Shown: piece by piece, positions 39,495 through 47,171 of the stretch | Numbering within the stretch: the stretch's first letter is position 1 | Layout: each line of letters opens with the position of its first letter | NCBI GenBank assembly: GCA_030803735.1 | Contig: JAURUC010000001.1 | Span: 4,848,501-4,912,500, forward strand | From: Actinopolyspora lacussalsi | Lineage (GTDB): Bacteria > Actinomycetota > Actinomycetes > Mycobacteriales > Pseudonocardiaceae | DNA length: 64,000 nt | Direction of reading: 5' to 3' | Made by a program: the position numbers and the translations under genes | Notes under the pieces: generated by a model | Told to the model about the DNA's origin: nothing | The model's database searches: none | What the model saw: the letters and a program-made list of their open reading frames with translations, nothing else

Positions 39495-42056
39495 GTGAGA
39501 GCCGTTCGTCGCTTCACCGTCAGCGCGCACCTGCCGGATTCCCTACAGGCCCTGGGCCGACTTGCCATCAACCTGCGCTGGAGTTGGCATCCGCCCACTC
39601 AGGATCTTTTCGCCTCCGTCGAACCGGACGTGTGGACGGAGGTCGGTGGTGATCCGCTCCGGCTGCTGGCCGAGGTTCCCGCGGAGCGGTTGGACAGGTT
39701 GGCAGCGGACGAGGACTTCCTCGCCCGCTGCCGCGCGGTCGACGACGACCTGCGTCGTTATCTCACGGTGCCGCGGTGGTACCAGCAACGCCGCGACGAG
39801 GGAACGCCGTTGCCCTCGTCGATCGCGTACTTCTCGATGGAGTTCGGTCTGACCGAGGCGCTTCCCAACTACTCCGGTGGGCTCGGTGTGTTGGCCGGGG
39901 ACCATCTCAAGTCCGCCTCCGACCTCGGGCTTCCGCTGGTGGGAGTGGGGCTGCTCTACCGCTCCGGTTACTTCCGGCAGTCGCTTTCCCCCGAGGGATG
40001 GCAGGTGGAGCAGTACCCGGTGCTGGATCCGCGCGGCCTGCCGCTGGAGCTGTTGACCCGCCCCTCCGGGGAGCCCGTGATGGTGCACGTCGCGGTGCCC
40101 GAGGGCAGGCTGCTGCGGGCCCGGATCTGGAAGGCCCAGGTGGGTCGCGTCCCGTTGTTGCTGCTGGACAGTGACGTCGACGACAACGAGGACGACCTGC
40201 GGGGCGTCACCGACCGGCTCTACGGCGGGGACGCCAGTCACCGGATCAGGCAGGAGATCCTCGCGGGCATCGGTGGGGTGCGCGCGGTGCGCGCCTACTG
40301 CGAGCTGACCGGCACACCCGCCCCCGAGGTGTTCCACACCAACGAGGGCCACGCCGGTTTCCTCGGGCTGGAGCGCATCAGGGAACTGCTCGCCGATCCC
40401 GGTCTCGGCTTCGACGAGGCGGTGGCCGCGGTCCGCGCCGGTACCGTGTTCACCACCCACACCCCGGTCCCCGCGGGGATCGACCGCTTCCCGATTCACC
40501 TGGTCCGGCACTACTTCGGTGACGGCTCCGCGCAGTCGTTGCTTCCCGGAGTTCCGACCGACAAGGTCGTCGAACTCGGTGCCGAGGACAAACCGGGTAC
40601 TTTCAACATGGCCAACATGGGGTTGCGGTTGGCGCAGCGCGCCAACGGCGTCTCCGAGCTGCACGGCGGTGTCAGCAGGCGGATGTTCAGCGGTCTGTGG
40701 CCCGGTTTCGACACCGAGGAGATCCCGATCTCCTCGGTCACCAACGGGGTGCACGGTCCCACCTGGTCGGCGCGGGAGCTCGGCAAGCTGATCGGTGAGT
40801 CGGAGATGGACCAGGGGGCGGGGCTGCGTGGCATCGAGCCGGTCAGCGACTCGCTGCTGTGGGAGCTGCGCAGCTCGTTGCGTGGCAGGCTCGTCGAGGA
40901 GGTGCGACGCAGGCTGCGGCATGCCTGGTTGCAGCGCGGTGCCTCCGAGCTGGAGCTGGGCTGGTGTGATTCGGTCTTCGATCCCGATGTGCTGACCATC
41001 GGGTTCGCCAGGAGAGTGCCCACCTACAAACGGCTCACCCTGATGCTGCGGGACCCCGAGCGGCTGCGCGCCCTGCTGCTGGATCCGGACCGTCCCGTGC
41101 AGGTGGTGGTCGCGGGCAAGTCGCATCCCGCCGACGAGGGCGGCAAGGCCATGATCCAGCGCATCGTCCGGTTCGCCGACGATCCCGAGGTGCGCCACCG
41201 CATCGTGTTCCTGCCCGACTACGACATGTCACTGGCCAGGTACCTCTACGCGGGCTGCGACGTGTGGCTGAACAACCCGGTGCGTCCGCTGGAGGCATGC
41301 GGAACCTCCGGCATGAAGTCGGCGCTCAACGGCGGGTTGAACCTCTCGGTGCGCGACGGCTGGTGGGACGAGATGTACGACGGCCACAACGGCTGGGCCA
41401 TCCCCAACGCCGACGGGGTCAGCGATCCGGAACGCAGGGACGATCTGGAGGCCAACGCGCTCTACGAGCTGATCACCGAACACGTCGCCCCGATGTTCTA
41501 CGAGCGAAACAGCGACGGCCTGCCCGGTCGTTGGATGTCGATGGTGCGGCACACGCTGGCCACGCTGGGGCCCAAGGTGCACTCCTCCCGCATGGTGCGC
41601 GAGTACGTCGACAACCACTACTCGCCCGCGGTTCGCTCGGTGCAGGCCGCCACCGCGAACGACTACCGGGGAGCGAAGGAGATCGCGAGCTACCGGGAAC
41701 GGCTGGACGAGGCGTGGAGCGCGGTGCGGGTCACCGACACCTACATGTCCGTTGAGGACGGTTCCACCCCGCTGCTCGGCGGCAAGATCACCGTGCGCGC
41801 CCTGGTGGAGCTCGCGGGCCTGCACGACTCCGACGTGACCGTGCAGGTCGTGGTGGGCAGGGTGGACGACTCCGACGAGCTGCGCGACTTCGTCACCACC
41901 TCGATGCGCTGTGTCGCCGACGGCGGCTACCAGGCCACCGTGACGCTGCCGCACACCGGACCCGCCGGTTACACCGTCCGGGTGCTGCCCAAGCATCGGT
42001 TGCTCTCCAGCCCCGCCGAGCTCGGCAAGGTGGTGCCCGCCGACGAGAAGTCGTGA
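39495..42056 (+). CDS. glgP: Alpha-glucan (glycogen) phosphorylase
   Basis: This 853-aa enzyme releases glucose 1-phosphate from glycogen or maltodextrin. The N-terminal part shows YFSMEFGLTEALPNYSGGLG and the GVGLLYRSGYFRQ segment. VFHTNEGHAGFLGLER and FARRVPTYKR follow. The pyridoxal-phosphate Lys608 lies in GTSGMKSALNGG. Size and motifs match the GlgP of M. tuberculosis (Rv1328). The GTG at 39495 fits the family start; the longer upstream frame overlaps the divergent lipoprotein gene. Confidence 0.95.
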   Translation: MRAVRRFTVSAHLPDSLQALGRLAINLRWSWHPPTQDLFASVEPDVWTEVGGDPLRLLAEVPAERLDRLAADEDFLARCRAVDDDLRRYLTVPRWYQQRRDEGTPLPSSIAYFSMEFGLTEALPNYSGGLGVLAGDHLKSASDLGLPLVGVGLLYRSGYFRQSLSPEGWQVEQYPVLDPRGLPLELLTRPSGEPVMVHVAVPEGRLLRARIWKAQVGRVPLLLLDSDVDDNEDDLRGVTDRLYGGDASHRIRQEILAGIGGVRAVRAYCELTGTPAPEVFHTNEGHAGFLGLERIRELLADPGLGFDEAVAAVRAGTVFTTHTPVPAGIDRFPIHLVRHYFGDGSAQSLLPGVPTDKVVELGAEDKPGTFNMANMGLRLAQRANGVSELHGGVSRRMFSGLWPGFDTEEIPISSVTNGVHGPTWSARELGKLIGESEMDQGAGLRGIEPVSDSLLWELRSSLRGRLVEEVRRRLRHAWLQRGASELELGWCDSVFDPDVLTIGFARRVPTYKRLTLMLRDPERLRALLLDPDRPVQVVVAGKSHPADEGGKAMIQRIVRFADDPEVRHRIVFLPDYDMSLARYLYAGCDVWLNNPVRPLEACGTSGMKSALNGGLNLSVRDGWWDEMYDGHNGWAIPNADGVSDPERRDDLEANALYELITEHVAPMFYERNSDGLPGRWMSMVRHTLATLGPKVHSSRMVREYVDNHYSPAVRSVQAATANDYRGAKEIASYRERLDEAWSAVRVTDTYMSVEDGSTPLLGGKITVRALVELAGLHDSDVTVQVVVGRVDDSDELRDFVTTSMRCVADGGYQATVTLPHTGPAGYTVRVLPKHRLLSSPAELGKVVPADEKS

Positions 42057-42089
42057 ATCACCCTCGGTCGGCCTCCGGTGTTCCTGTGC

Positions 42090-42116
42090 GTTCCCGCGCT
42101 GGTCGACCGCGGGAAC
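42090..42116 (+). terminator. Hairpin between convergent glgP and TPR gene
   Basis: GTTCCCGCG and CGCGGGAAC form a perfect 9-bp stem around a 9-base loop. A second pairing (CCGGTGTTCC with the CGGTGTT complement to the right) encloses it. It lies between the two stop codons at 42056 and 42122. Confidence 0.7.
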
Positions 42117-42121
42117 ACCGG

Positions 42122-43285
42122 TCAACCCACCACGTCCAGTCGTTCCCGCACCGAGCGAACCCGGGGCCACCAGTCCGCGAGGCGTTCCGCCTCGGCCAGC
42201 GTCTCGCGGGCACGTCCGTTCTCGCCCTCGGCCATGTACGCCCTCGCCAGCGTCGCCAGGTTGTCCGCCCGGCTGGTGGTCGAGGTCGAGTACTCCGCCC
42301 CGGTCCCGCACAGCCGGACCGCCTCCGCCGTTTCACCCTGTGACAGCGCGAGCAGCCCGAACGTTCCGCTGAGCTCGAAGGCGGGGAAGCCCAGCCGGAC
42401 GGAGTCGTGCAGCGCCCGCTCGGCCGTGGGCACGATGTCGGCGGCGGGAAGCTGTCCCGCCTCCGCCGCGGCCAGCCCCAGTCCGGCCAGCCCCGCGAGC
42501 ATGTAGCACATCTCCCGTCGCGGCGGTTGCTGCTCGGACAGCTGTCCCAACAGCAGCATGGTGGCCGTGTCGAACTCGCCGCGCGCCTCGTGCATGGTCA
42601 CCCGGCAGGACAGCGCGGTGTGCGAGTCCGGCGCGATCCCGCCGAGCTCGTCCACCACGGCCTGCGCCCGGTCGAGCTCACCGCGTTGCAGCAGCGCGTG
42701 TGCCTCGGCGGCGTAAGCGCCCGCGCGGAACTCCCGTGCCCGCCCCGCGTCCTGCCGGGGCAGTCCGAACAGCAGCCATCCCGTCGAGGTGCGCAGCGGC
42801 GTCCTGCCGGGGATCAGCTGGTACAGCAGCACCGCGGTCGCGGCAGGAGCGAAGCCGTCCCAGAACGGTGTCCCGAGTCCGAACCAACCCGCGGTAGCCA
42901 CGACCACCCCGAACAGCGCCGAGACGAGTCCGGCCGTCCAGCAGCGCGCGATGACCGGTTCCCGCCGTGGCCCGATGTCCGCGCTGAGCACCACGGGCAG
43001 TGTGCGAAAGGTCACTTCCACTTGCCCGGCCCGTACGGTGCCGAGTCGACGGCCCGCCCCGAACACGATGTGTCGAACCCGCAGTCCCAGGAGGAACGAG
43101 CCCAGCAGTAGTCCCGTCCGAGTGCACATGGGGAGCACGATCGTGCCGAGCAGTGCCCCGGTCACGGCCGCGAGCACACCGAGAGCGCCGTTGCCCAGGG
43201 CTGTTTCCACGGTCGTCAGTACGACCAGGGCCACCGTCGCCGCCACGAACCAGGGTTTGCCGAGTAGTCTCAACCAGGGGTGCAC
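42122..43285 (-). CDS. TPR-containing membrane protein
   Basis: This 387-aa protein has hydrophobic helices at about residues 12-30, 35-58, 60-70 and 110-150, with a positively charged loop between. A C-terminal half of helical TPR-like repeats follows (AEAHALLQRGELDRAQAVVD, LATLARAYMAEGENGRARE). I know no named family. The GTG at 43285 is used. It is convergent with glgP and divergent from the ABC gene. Confidence 0.75.
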   Translation of the reverse strand: MHPWLRLLGKPWFVAATVALVVLTTVETALGNGALGVLAAVTGALLGTIVLPMCTRTGLLLGSFLLGLRVRHIVFGAGRRLGTVRAGQVEVTFRTLPVVLSADIGPRREPVIARCWTAGLVSALFGVVVATAGWFGLGTPFWDGFAPAATAVLLYQLIPGRTPLRTSTGWLLFGLPRQDAGRAREFRAGAYAAEAHALLQRGELDRAQAVVDELGGIAPDSHTALSCRVTMHEARGEFDTATMLLLGQLSEQQPPRREMCYMLAGLAGLGLAAAEAGQLPAADIVPTAERALHDSVRLGFPAFELSGTFGLLALSQGETAEAVRLCGTGAEYSTSTTSRADNLATLARAYMAEGENGRARETLAEAERLADWWPRVRSVRERLDVVG

Positions 43286-43325
43286 GGGCGAGGGATGTTA
43301 CTCGTCCCCGTTGGAATCGGCTGTC

Positions 43326-43340
43326 GATTTCGCGGGAAAA
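43326..43340 (+). repeat. TTTCGCG palindrome variant
   Basis: GATTTCGCGGGAAAA is a variant of the 16-bp palindrome at 8437. It lies between the divergent TPR and ABC genes. Confidence 0.45.
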
Positions 43341-43504
43341 ACTGGCATATCGTGGCCGGCGGGGGTGTCTCCCGGTGGAGGAGCCCCACCGGACGAGCGG
43401 GACAATGACAAGCGCGGACGCGGAAACCCCGCCGGTCCGCGGCGGAGGCGAAGCGCGTGTCGACCAACGCGCGCACAACGGCCGGTCACGGCTGGGAGGT
43501 AGAC

Positions 43505-44293
43505 GTGGACGACCTGGTCATCCGGATGGATGGCGTCAGTGTCCGGCGGGCGGCGAACGCACTCGTGACCGATGTGGACTGGTCGGTCGAGCTGGACGAG
43601 CGCTGGGTGGTACTCGGACCCAACGGTGCGGGGAAGACGACCGTCCTCAAGCTCGCCGGTGCCGAGATGTATCCCACCACGGGCGCTGTCGACGTGCTCG
43701 GTGAGCGGCTCGGCAGCACCAACGTTTTCGAGCTGCGCCCCCGCATCGGGCTGTGCTCGGCCGCGTTGGCGTCGAGGATGCCCACCGAGGAGCTCGTGCG
43801 CGACGTAGTGGTCAGCGCGGGTTACGCGGTGGTCGGCAGGTGGAACGAGGACTACGACCACATCGACACCGAGCGCGCCGAGGAACTGCTGCGCGGCATG
43901 GGAATCGCCGAACTGGCCGATCGGCCCTTCGGCACCCTCTCCGAAGGAGAGCGCAAACGCGCCCTGATCGCGCGGGCACTGATGACCGATCCCGAGATGC
44001 TGTTGCTGGACGAACCCGCTGCCGGGCTGGATCTCGGTGGGCGCGAGGACCTGGTCGCCAGGCTCTCGGCGTTGGCCCTCGATCCGGACGCGCCCGCGAT
44101 GACGCTGGTGACGCACCACGTGGAGGAGATCCCGCCGGGATTCACCCACGCGCTGCTGCTCCGCGAGGGCGGCGTGGTCGCGCAGGGGCTGCTCGACGAC
44201 GTGCTCACCGAGCGGAACCTCTCCGAGACCTTCGGCCAGGACCTGCGGTTGCAGCGCACCGGGGACCGCTACTTCGCGACGCGGCGCGACTGA
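43505..44293 (+). CDS. ABC transporter ATP-binding protein
   Basis: This 262-aa ATPase has all core motifs: Walker A GPNGAGKTT, signature LSEGERKRALIARAL, Walker B MLLLDEP and the His switch TLVTHH. No membrane subunit is adjacent, so it may serve a distant permease or act as a non-transport ATPase; ModF-like and Rv3041c-type proteins are similar. GTG 43505 is preferred because GGGAGGT lies just upstream; GTG 43457 would add 16 residues. Confidence 0.86.
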   Translation: MDDLVIRMDGVSVRRAANALVTDVDWSVELDERWVVLGPNGAGKTTVLKLAGAEMYPTTGAVDVLGERLGSTNVFELRPRIGLCSAALASRMPTEELVRDVVVSAGYAVVGRWNEDYDHIDTERAEELLRGMGIAELADRPFGTLSEGERKRALIARALMTDPEMLLLDEPAAGLDLGGREDLVARLSALALDPDAPAMTLVTHHVEEIPPGFTHALLLREGGVVAQGLLDDVLTERNLSETFGQDLRLQRTGDRYFATRRD

Positions 44294-44307
44294 TCGTGGT
44301 TTCGGGT

Positions 44308-44394
44308 CGTCGGGACGCCCCTCGGCGGGACCTCCCGCCTGCGTTCGTTCTGGACGGCCCGAATTCGGGTAGCGATCCACAGCAAGGGTCGGGC
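44308..44394 (+). repeat. Degenerate dispersed repeat at the edge of the toxin island
   Basis: GGCGGGACCTCCCGCCTGCG, then GGGTAGCGATCCACAGCAAG, keep the order of the dispersed element but with many changes. It fills the gap between the ABC gene and the end of the immunity gene. Confidence 0.5.
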
Positions 44395-44850
44395 TCAATA
44401 CCATTGTCCGGGTTGCCACCGCACGGATTCGGGTCGTGTGCCGGTGCGGCAGTACTCGGTGATGGCTTCGCGGGCTTGGTCGAGAGGCAGTGAGGCCGAG
44501 GCGGGGAACCACAGGTCTCCCTCGGGATCGAACAGCAGTGGGGGCGTGGACTCGGTGAACTCCGGATTGTAGGAGTCCAGCAGTTCGTGTTGGTAGCGGT
44601 GGTAGCTGAGCGCTCCGAACCCGAGCTCACTACTGGTAGCGACGCGGAGGGACTGTTCGGGAAACGCCTCTCCTGCGGGATCGCGCCAGGAACGGCATGG
44701 GCGGTCCCAGACGTAGAACAGGCTGACGCGATGAGCGGGTGTGTCGAGCACGCGTGTGATGAGCTGATCGATTTCCGCTGGTTCGTGAGCGTAGTGCCAC
44801 GTGTTGTCGATCACCGTGGTTATGACCGTGGGGGTGCTGATCGTGGTCAT
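44395..44850 (-). CDS. Imm1-type immunity protein
   Basis: This 151-aa soluble protein resembles the Imm1 immunity family of polymorphic toxin systems: an N-terminal strand-rich part (VITTVIDNTWHYAHEPAEID), then SLFYVWDRP, and a late GALSYHRYQHELLDSYNP segment. The start ATG overlaps the stop of the deaminase gene by 4 bp (ATGA), the usual toxin-immunity order. It should bind and block the deaminase. Family assignment is by pattern recall and needs a profile search. Confidence 0.72.
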   Translation of the reverse strand: MTTISTPTVITTVIDNTWHYAHEPAEIDQLITRVLDTPAHRVSLFYVWDRPCRSWRDPAGEAFPEQSLRVATSSELGFGALSYHRYQHELLDSYNPEFTESTPPLLFDPEGDLWFPASASLPLDQAREAITEYCRTGTRPESVRWQPGQWY

Positions 44851-45425
44851 GGTCTGGCTTCTCCGTGGATGGTGACGGGGGCCTGTTTTCCGGGTTCCCA
44901 GACGACCAGTGTGGACCCGCGAGGAAGGATGGCGCGCACCGCTTGGTAGCAGTTTCCGCGTTGCCCAGCGCACATGTCCTTGTTCAAGATGATGACGCCG
45001 TGTGTCTGCCCGCGTTCCTTCATTCGTTGGGCGTATTTCGTTTCGACATGGGTGTACACGGCGGGAGCGCCACGGTCGTCGGCGGGGAACACGGTGGAGT
45101 TGTGCAGGGTGAGTCGGGCTCGATCGGAGACTTCCTCGCGTCCGCTTGTTTCAGTGAGCTCGGTGCCGTACTGGTCGTAGATGAGTCCGGTTGTTTGCCC
45201 ACCGGTGTGCTCGGGCAGCCGTTCGCGTACCTGGTCGATCCACGAACGGTCCCGGGACGCGTCGGTGGGAACACGCGGGAACGTCGATGGGTGGGGCAGG
45301 CTCGGCGAGGGCTGGTCACCGCTCACGCCGAGGGTGGCGAGGTAGTTCACCAGGTGTCCGCGGGTGTTGTCGGACAGGGCGAGCACGTCGTCGATGAGCT
45401 CGCGGGCTCGGCCGAGCAGCGCCAC
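44847..45425 (-). CDS. SCP1.201/DddA-like deaminase toxin domain
   Basis: This 192-aa reading frame holds an intact C-terminal deaminase domain of the SCP1.201-like group, the group of the double-strand DNA cytosine deaminase DddA. The catalytic set is His126 and Glu128 (YTHVETKYA) plus Cys152 and Cys159 (MCAGQRGNC) for zinc. The closing ILPRGSTLVVWEP strand is typical. The GTG at 45425 has no ribosome-binding site; the natural start is probably ATG 45584, cut off by a TGA at 45498-45500. The frame overlaps the immunity gene by 4 bp. Confidence 0.8.
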   Translation of the reverse strand: MALLGRARELIDDVLALSDNTRGHLVNYLATLGVSGDQPSPSLPHPSTFPRVPTDASRDRSWIDQVRERLPEHTGGQTTGLIYDQYGTELTETSGREEVSDRARLTLHNSTVFPADDRGAPAVYTHVETKYAQRMKERGQTHGVIILNKDMCAGQRGNCYQAVRAILPRGSTLVVWEPGKQAPVTIHGEARP

Positions 45426-45497
45426 GGCCTCGGCCAGTTCGGGTGAGGTGCTGCCCTGGCCGATCTCGGTCAGGGTGGGTAGGGCGTATTCCTCGAT

Positions 45498-45584
45498 TCA
45501 GGCCCGTGCCTGGTGCAGCTGCTCGGGTGGCAGTCGCCCGAGCATCCCACTGAGGGCGTTGCCCATGTCTTCCACGTGGGACAT
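45498..45584 (-). pseudogene. 5' end of deaminase gene, cut by in-frame TGA
   Basis: From ATG 45584, which has GAGGAG just upstream, 28 codons read MSHVEDMGNALSGMLGRLPP, then EQLHQARA, and end in TGA. The same frame continues past the stop as IEEYALPTLTEIGQG and joins the 192-aa deaminase frame with normal codon use. The full gene would be 44847-45584. So this is a nonsense change in an N-terminal helical domain, a base-calling error, or recoding. Confidence 0.7.
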
Positions 45585-45585
45585 A

Positions 45586-45843
45586 TCAGGCTCCTCGCAG
45601 CACGGTTGAGAAGGTGCTGACGTGATCGGCGGCTTCCATCGCTGCCCGCGCGGCTTCGCCTGCTTTCTCGTAGGCGATGCCGAACAGCCGCGTCGCCTGC
45701 TGCACGTCGTGGTTGGTGCTGGTTCCGGCGACTTGGTTCAGCTGCCCACGCAGCTCGTCGAGCGTGGTCCGCACGGTCTGGAGCTCGCCGGCGGGTGCGG
45801 TGTCGATGATCTGCTGAAGCTGTCCACGGATCTCGTCGAGCAT
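45586..45843 (-). CDS. Small helical protein upstream of the toxin
   Basis: This 85-aa protein is nearly all helical (MLDEIRGQLQQIIDTAPAGE, then two more helices with AYEKAGEAARAAMEA). It has the size and helical-hairpin shape of WXG100/LXG-type partners, but no WXG motif. The ATG at 45843 has AGGAG at good spacing. Its stop is one base from the ATG of the interrupted toxin, so the three genes form one unit. A chaperone or secretion-partner role is inferred. Confidence 0.72.
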   Translation of the reverse strand: MLDEIRGQLQQIIDTAPAGELQTVRTTLDELRGQLNQVAGTSTNHDVQQATRLFGIAYEKAGEAARAAMEAADHVSTFSTVLRGA

Positions 45844-45891
45844 CACGACTTCTCCTACCAGGAGGGCACGACAGTCAGCGTGTCGAACGCC

Positions 45892-46289
45892 TCAACCCGG
45901 CCGTGGACGGTTCCAGTGCTGCGGGCACTGCTCGGGGATGCGTGGGTCGACGTAGAGGCACATCCGACGACTTCCTGTCTCGATCACGGCGTCGACGTCG
46001 TCACCCTTGGTGAGTACCCACCGGTCGCGAGAAATGTCGCGTTCGTCCTCGCCGTTCAGCGTGTGATCCCAGGGGTGTTCCACCTGAAGCACACCTCGCG
46101 GGTGCTGTGGGTGCGGATGGTTTCCGTGACCCACACGGCGGCGTGGTGCGGATCCGTCAGCACCTCGCTCGGTGTGTGGTACCTGCGCTCCCGCGTGCCG
46201 GTCATACCTGACAGCGGGTAGGCGTGCCAGTACGGCGACCGGACCGCCCACGTTTCAGGTGGGGGTTCGAGGGCGCGGGAAAGATCCAT
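45892..46289 (-). pseudogene. Frameshifted hypothetical gene in the toxin cluster
   Basis: From ATG 46289 (AGGAG upstream) the frame reads MDLSRALEPPPETWAVRSPY and continues to REVCFRWNTPGITR, then stops. The overlapping frame carries the natural continuation VEHPWDHTLNGEDERD to the stop at 45892. One base seems lost near 46081-46088 (TTCAGG where TTCCAGG would join the frames). Restored, the product is about 132 aa with a C-terminal CLYVDPRIPEQC. Family unknown. Confidence 0.6.
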
Positions 46290-46313
46290 GTGTGTCTCCT
46301 GCGGTGATTGGAA

Positions 46314-46402
46314 ACCGCCCGGCCGGACGGGGAAGGGGAGAGACCGGCCGGGCGGTGGACGGCCCGGCACCGGAGGTCGGGGTCTCGACGGTGCCGGGCC
46401 GT
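46314..46402 (-). promoter_or_regulatory. Two strong hairpins ahead of the toxin unit
   Basis: A perfect 13-bp stem, ACCGCCCGGCCGG (46314-46326) with 46344-46356, is followed by another 13-bp stem, ACGGCCCGGCACC (46359-46371) with 46390-46402. On the minus strand they come right after the stop of the 75-aa gene (46408) and 25 bp before the ATG at 46289. They can act as terminators of the upstream trio or as an attenuator of the toxin unit. Confidence 0.65.
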
Positions 46403-46407
46403 GGTCT

Positions 46408-46635
46408 CTACAGGGCGCGCAGGCCCGCGAGCACGCGGGCGAGCAGATCCGGGTCCGCCCCGTCGAGTGTGAGCGGGCTGTCCGCCGTGGGCCGACCAGG
46501 TAGATAGGTGCTACCTGGTCGGCGCTTCGTCACGGCCGACAGCGGCAACGTGCCGTACCACCGTGAGAACCGGCCCCTGCCGAGGACGGGCATGATCTCG
46601 GTCAGCGCCGCGTCGGCCCGGACCTCGTCAGGCAT
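46408..46635 (-). CDS. Hypothetical protein (75 aa), third of overlapping trio
   Basis: This 75-aa protein starts MPDEVRADAALTEIMPVLGR and ends LARVLAGLRAL. The ATG at 46635 lies inside the end of the preceding gene (8-bp overlap). No family is recognised. A basic middle (TKRRPGS) and an amphipathic C-terminal helix are visible. It is followed by the double hairpin. Confidence 0.62.
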   Translation of the reverse strand: MPDEVRADAALTEIMPVLGRGRFSRWYGTLPLSAVTKRRPGSTYLPGRPTADSPLTLDGADPDLLARVLAGLRAL

Positions 46636-46831
46636 CGGTGTCGCCGTCGACGACGGTGGTCCCGTCCAGCTCGTCGGCGTAGCGCCGGAGGAAGTCGGCC
46701 ATCCGCTCGAACACCTCGGCGGCCTCGCGGCACTGCCGTCCGGTGGCCAGCCGCCCGGCGATGTCGTGCGAGAGCTGTTCCATGCGCCACTGCTCGTGCG
46801 CGACCCACATCGCGAACTCGCCGGGACTCAT
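46628..46831 (-). CDS. Hypothetical helical protein (67 aa), second of overlapping trio
   Basis: This 67-aa protein reads MSPGEFAMWVAHEQWRMEQL and continues as a second helix (EAAEVFERMADFLRRYADEL), then an acidic tail. The start overlaps the preceding stop as ATGA. The two-helix form suits a small binding partner. No family is recognised. Confidence 0.65.
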   Translation of the reverse strand: MSPGEFAMWVAHEQWRMEQLSHDIAGRLATGRQCREAAEVFERMADFLRRYADELDGTTVVDGDTDA

Positions 46832-47046
46832 GCCCGCTCTCCCGCCCGGATCGCCGCGTCCAGCACCGCGCGCAGGTGTCGGGCCTGCGCGAGCGTCCAC
46901 CGTGTCCGGTTGTAGACGGTCGGAGTGTCGATCTGGACCACGGTCGGCGTGTGCGGCGACATCCACACCCGCAGCGACCCCGGACCACCCTCATGAACAC
47001 ACCTCGCCCGTTCGCCCATGCCGGACAGGTCGTATCTGTTTCGCAT
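46828..47046 (-). CDS. Hypothetical protein (72 aa), first of overlapping trio
   Basis: This 72-aa protein has an N-terminal MRNRYDLSGMGERARCVHEG, a strand TVVQIDTPTVYN and a C-terminal helix RWTLAQARHLRAVLDAAIRA. The ATG at 47046 follows GGAG; an ATG at 47029 is an alternative. It is the first gene of the minus-strand cluster and is divergent from the XRE regulator. No family is recognised. Confidence 0.62.
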   Translation of the reverse strand: MRNRYDLSGMGERARCVHEGGPGSLRVWMSPHTPTVVQIDTPTVYNRTRWTLAQARHLRAVLDAAIRAGERA

Positions 47047-47075
47047 TGAATACGCTCCGCACCGAATGCTGTATC

Positions 47076-47151
47076 AACTGGATATGGACCAGTTTGTTGG
47101 ATTTAGATACACCCGCGCAATCCTTCGATCGGGGGATGATCTCTAAATCCA
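47076..47151 (+). promoter_or_regulatory. Inverted repeats in divergent promoter region of the island
   Basis: Two perfect inverted repeats lie in the 125-bp AT-rich spacer: AACTGG (47076-47081) with CCAGTT (47089-47094), and TGGATTTAGA (47098-47107) with TCTAAATCCA (47142-47151). TGTATC (47070) and GATACA (47106) also pair. The 10-bp repeat encloses the likely promoter of the XRE gene. They are probable operators for the regulator. Confidence 0.6.
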
Positions 47152-47171
47152 CAACGCGCTAGATTCGGTTC

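Noticed and set aside
45892..46251. The minus-strand 119-codon frame as an intact gene
   Set aside because: Its first 50 codons are antisense-like filler without a start signal. Only the last part looks like protein, and it joins the other frame through a one-base shift.
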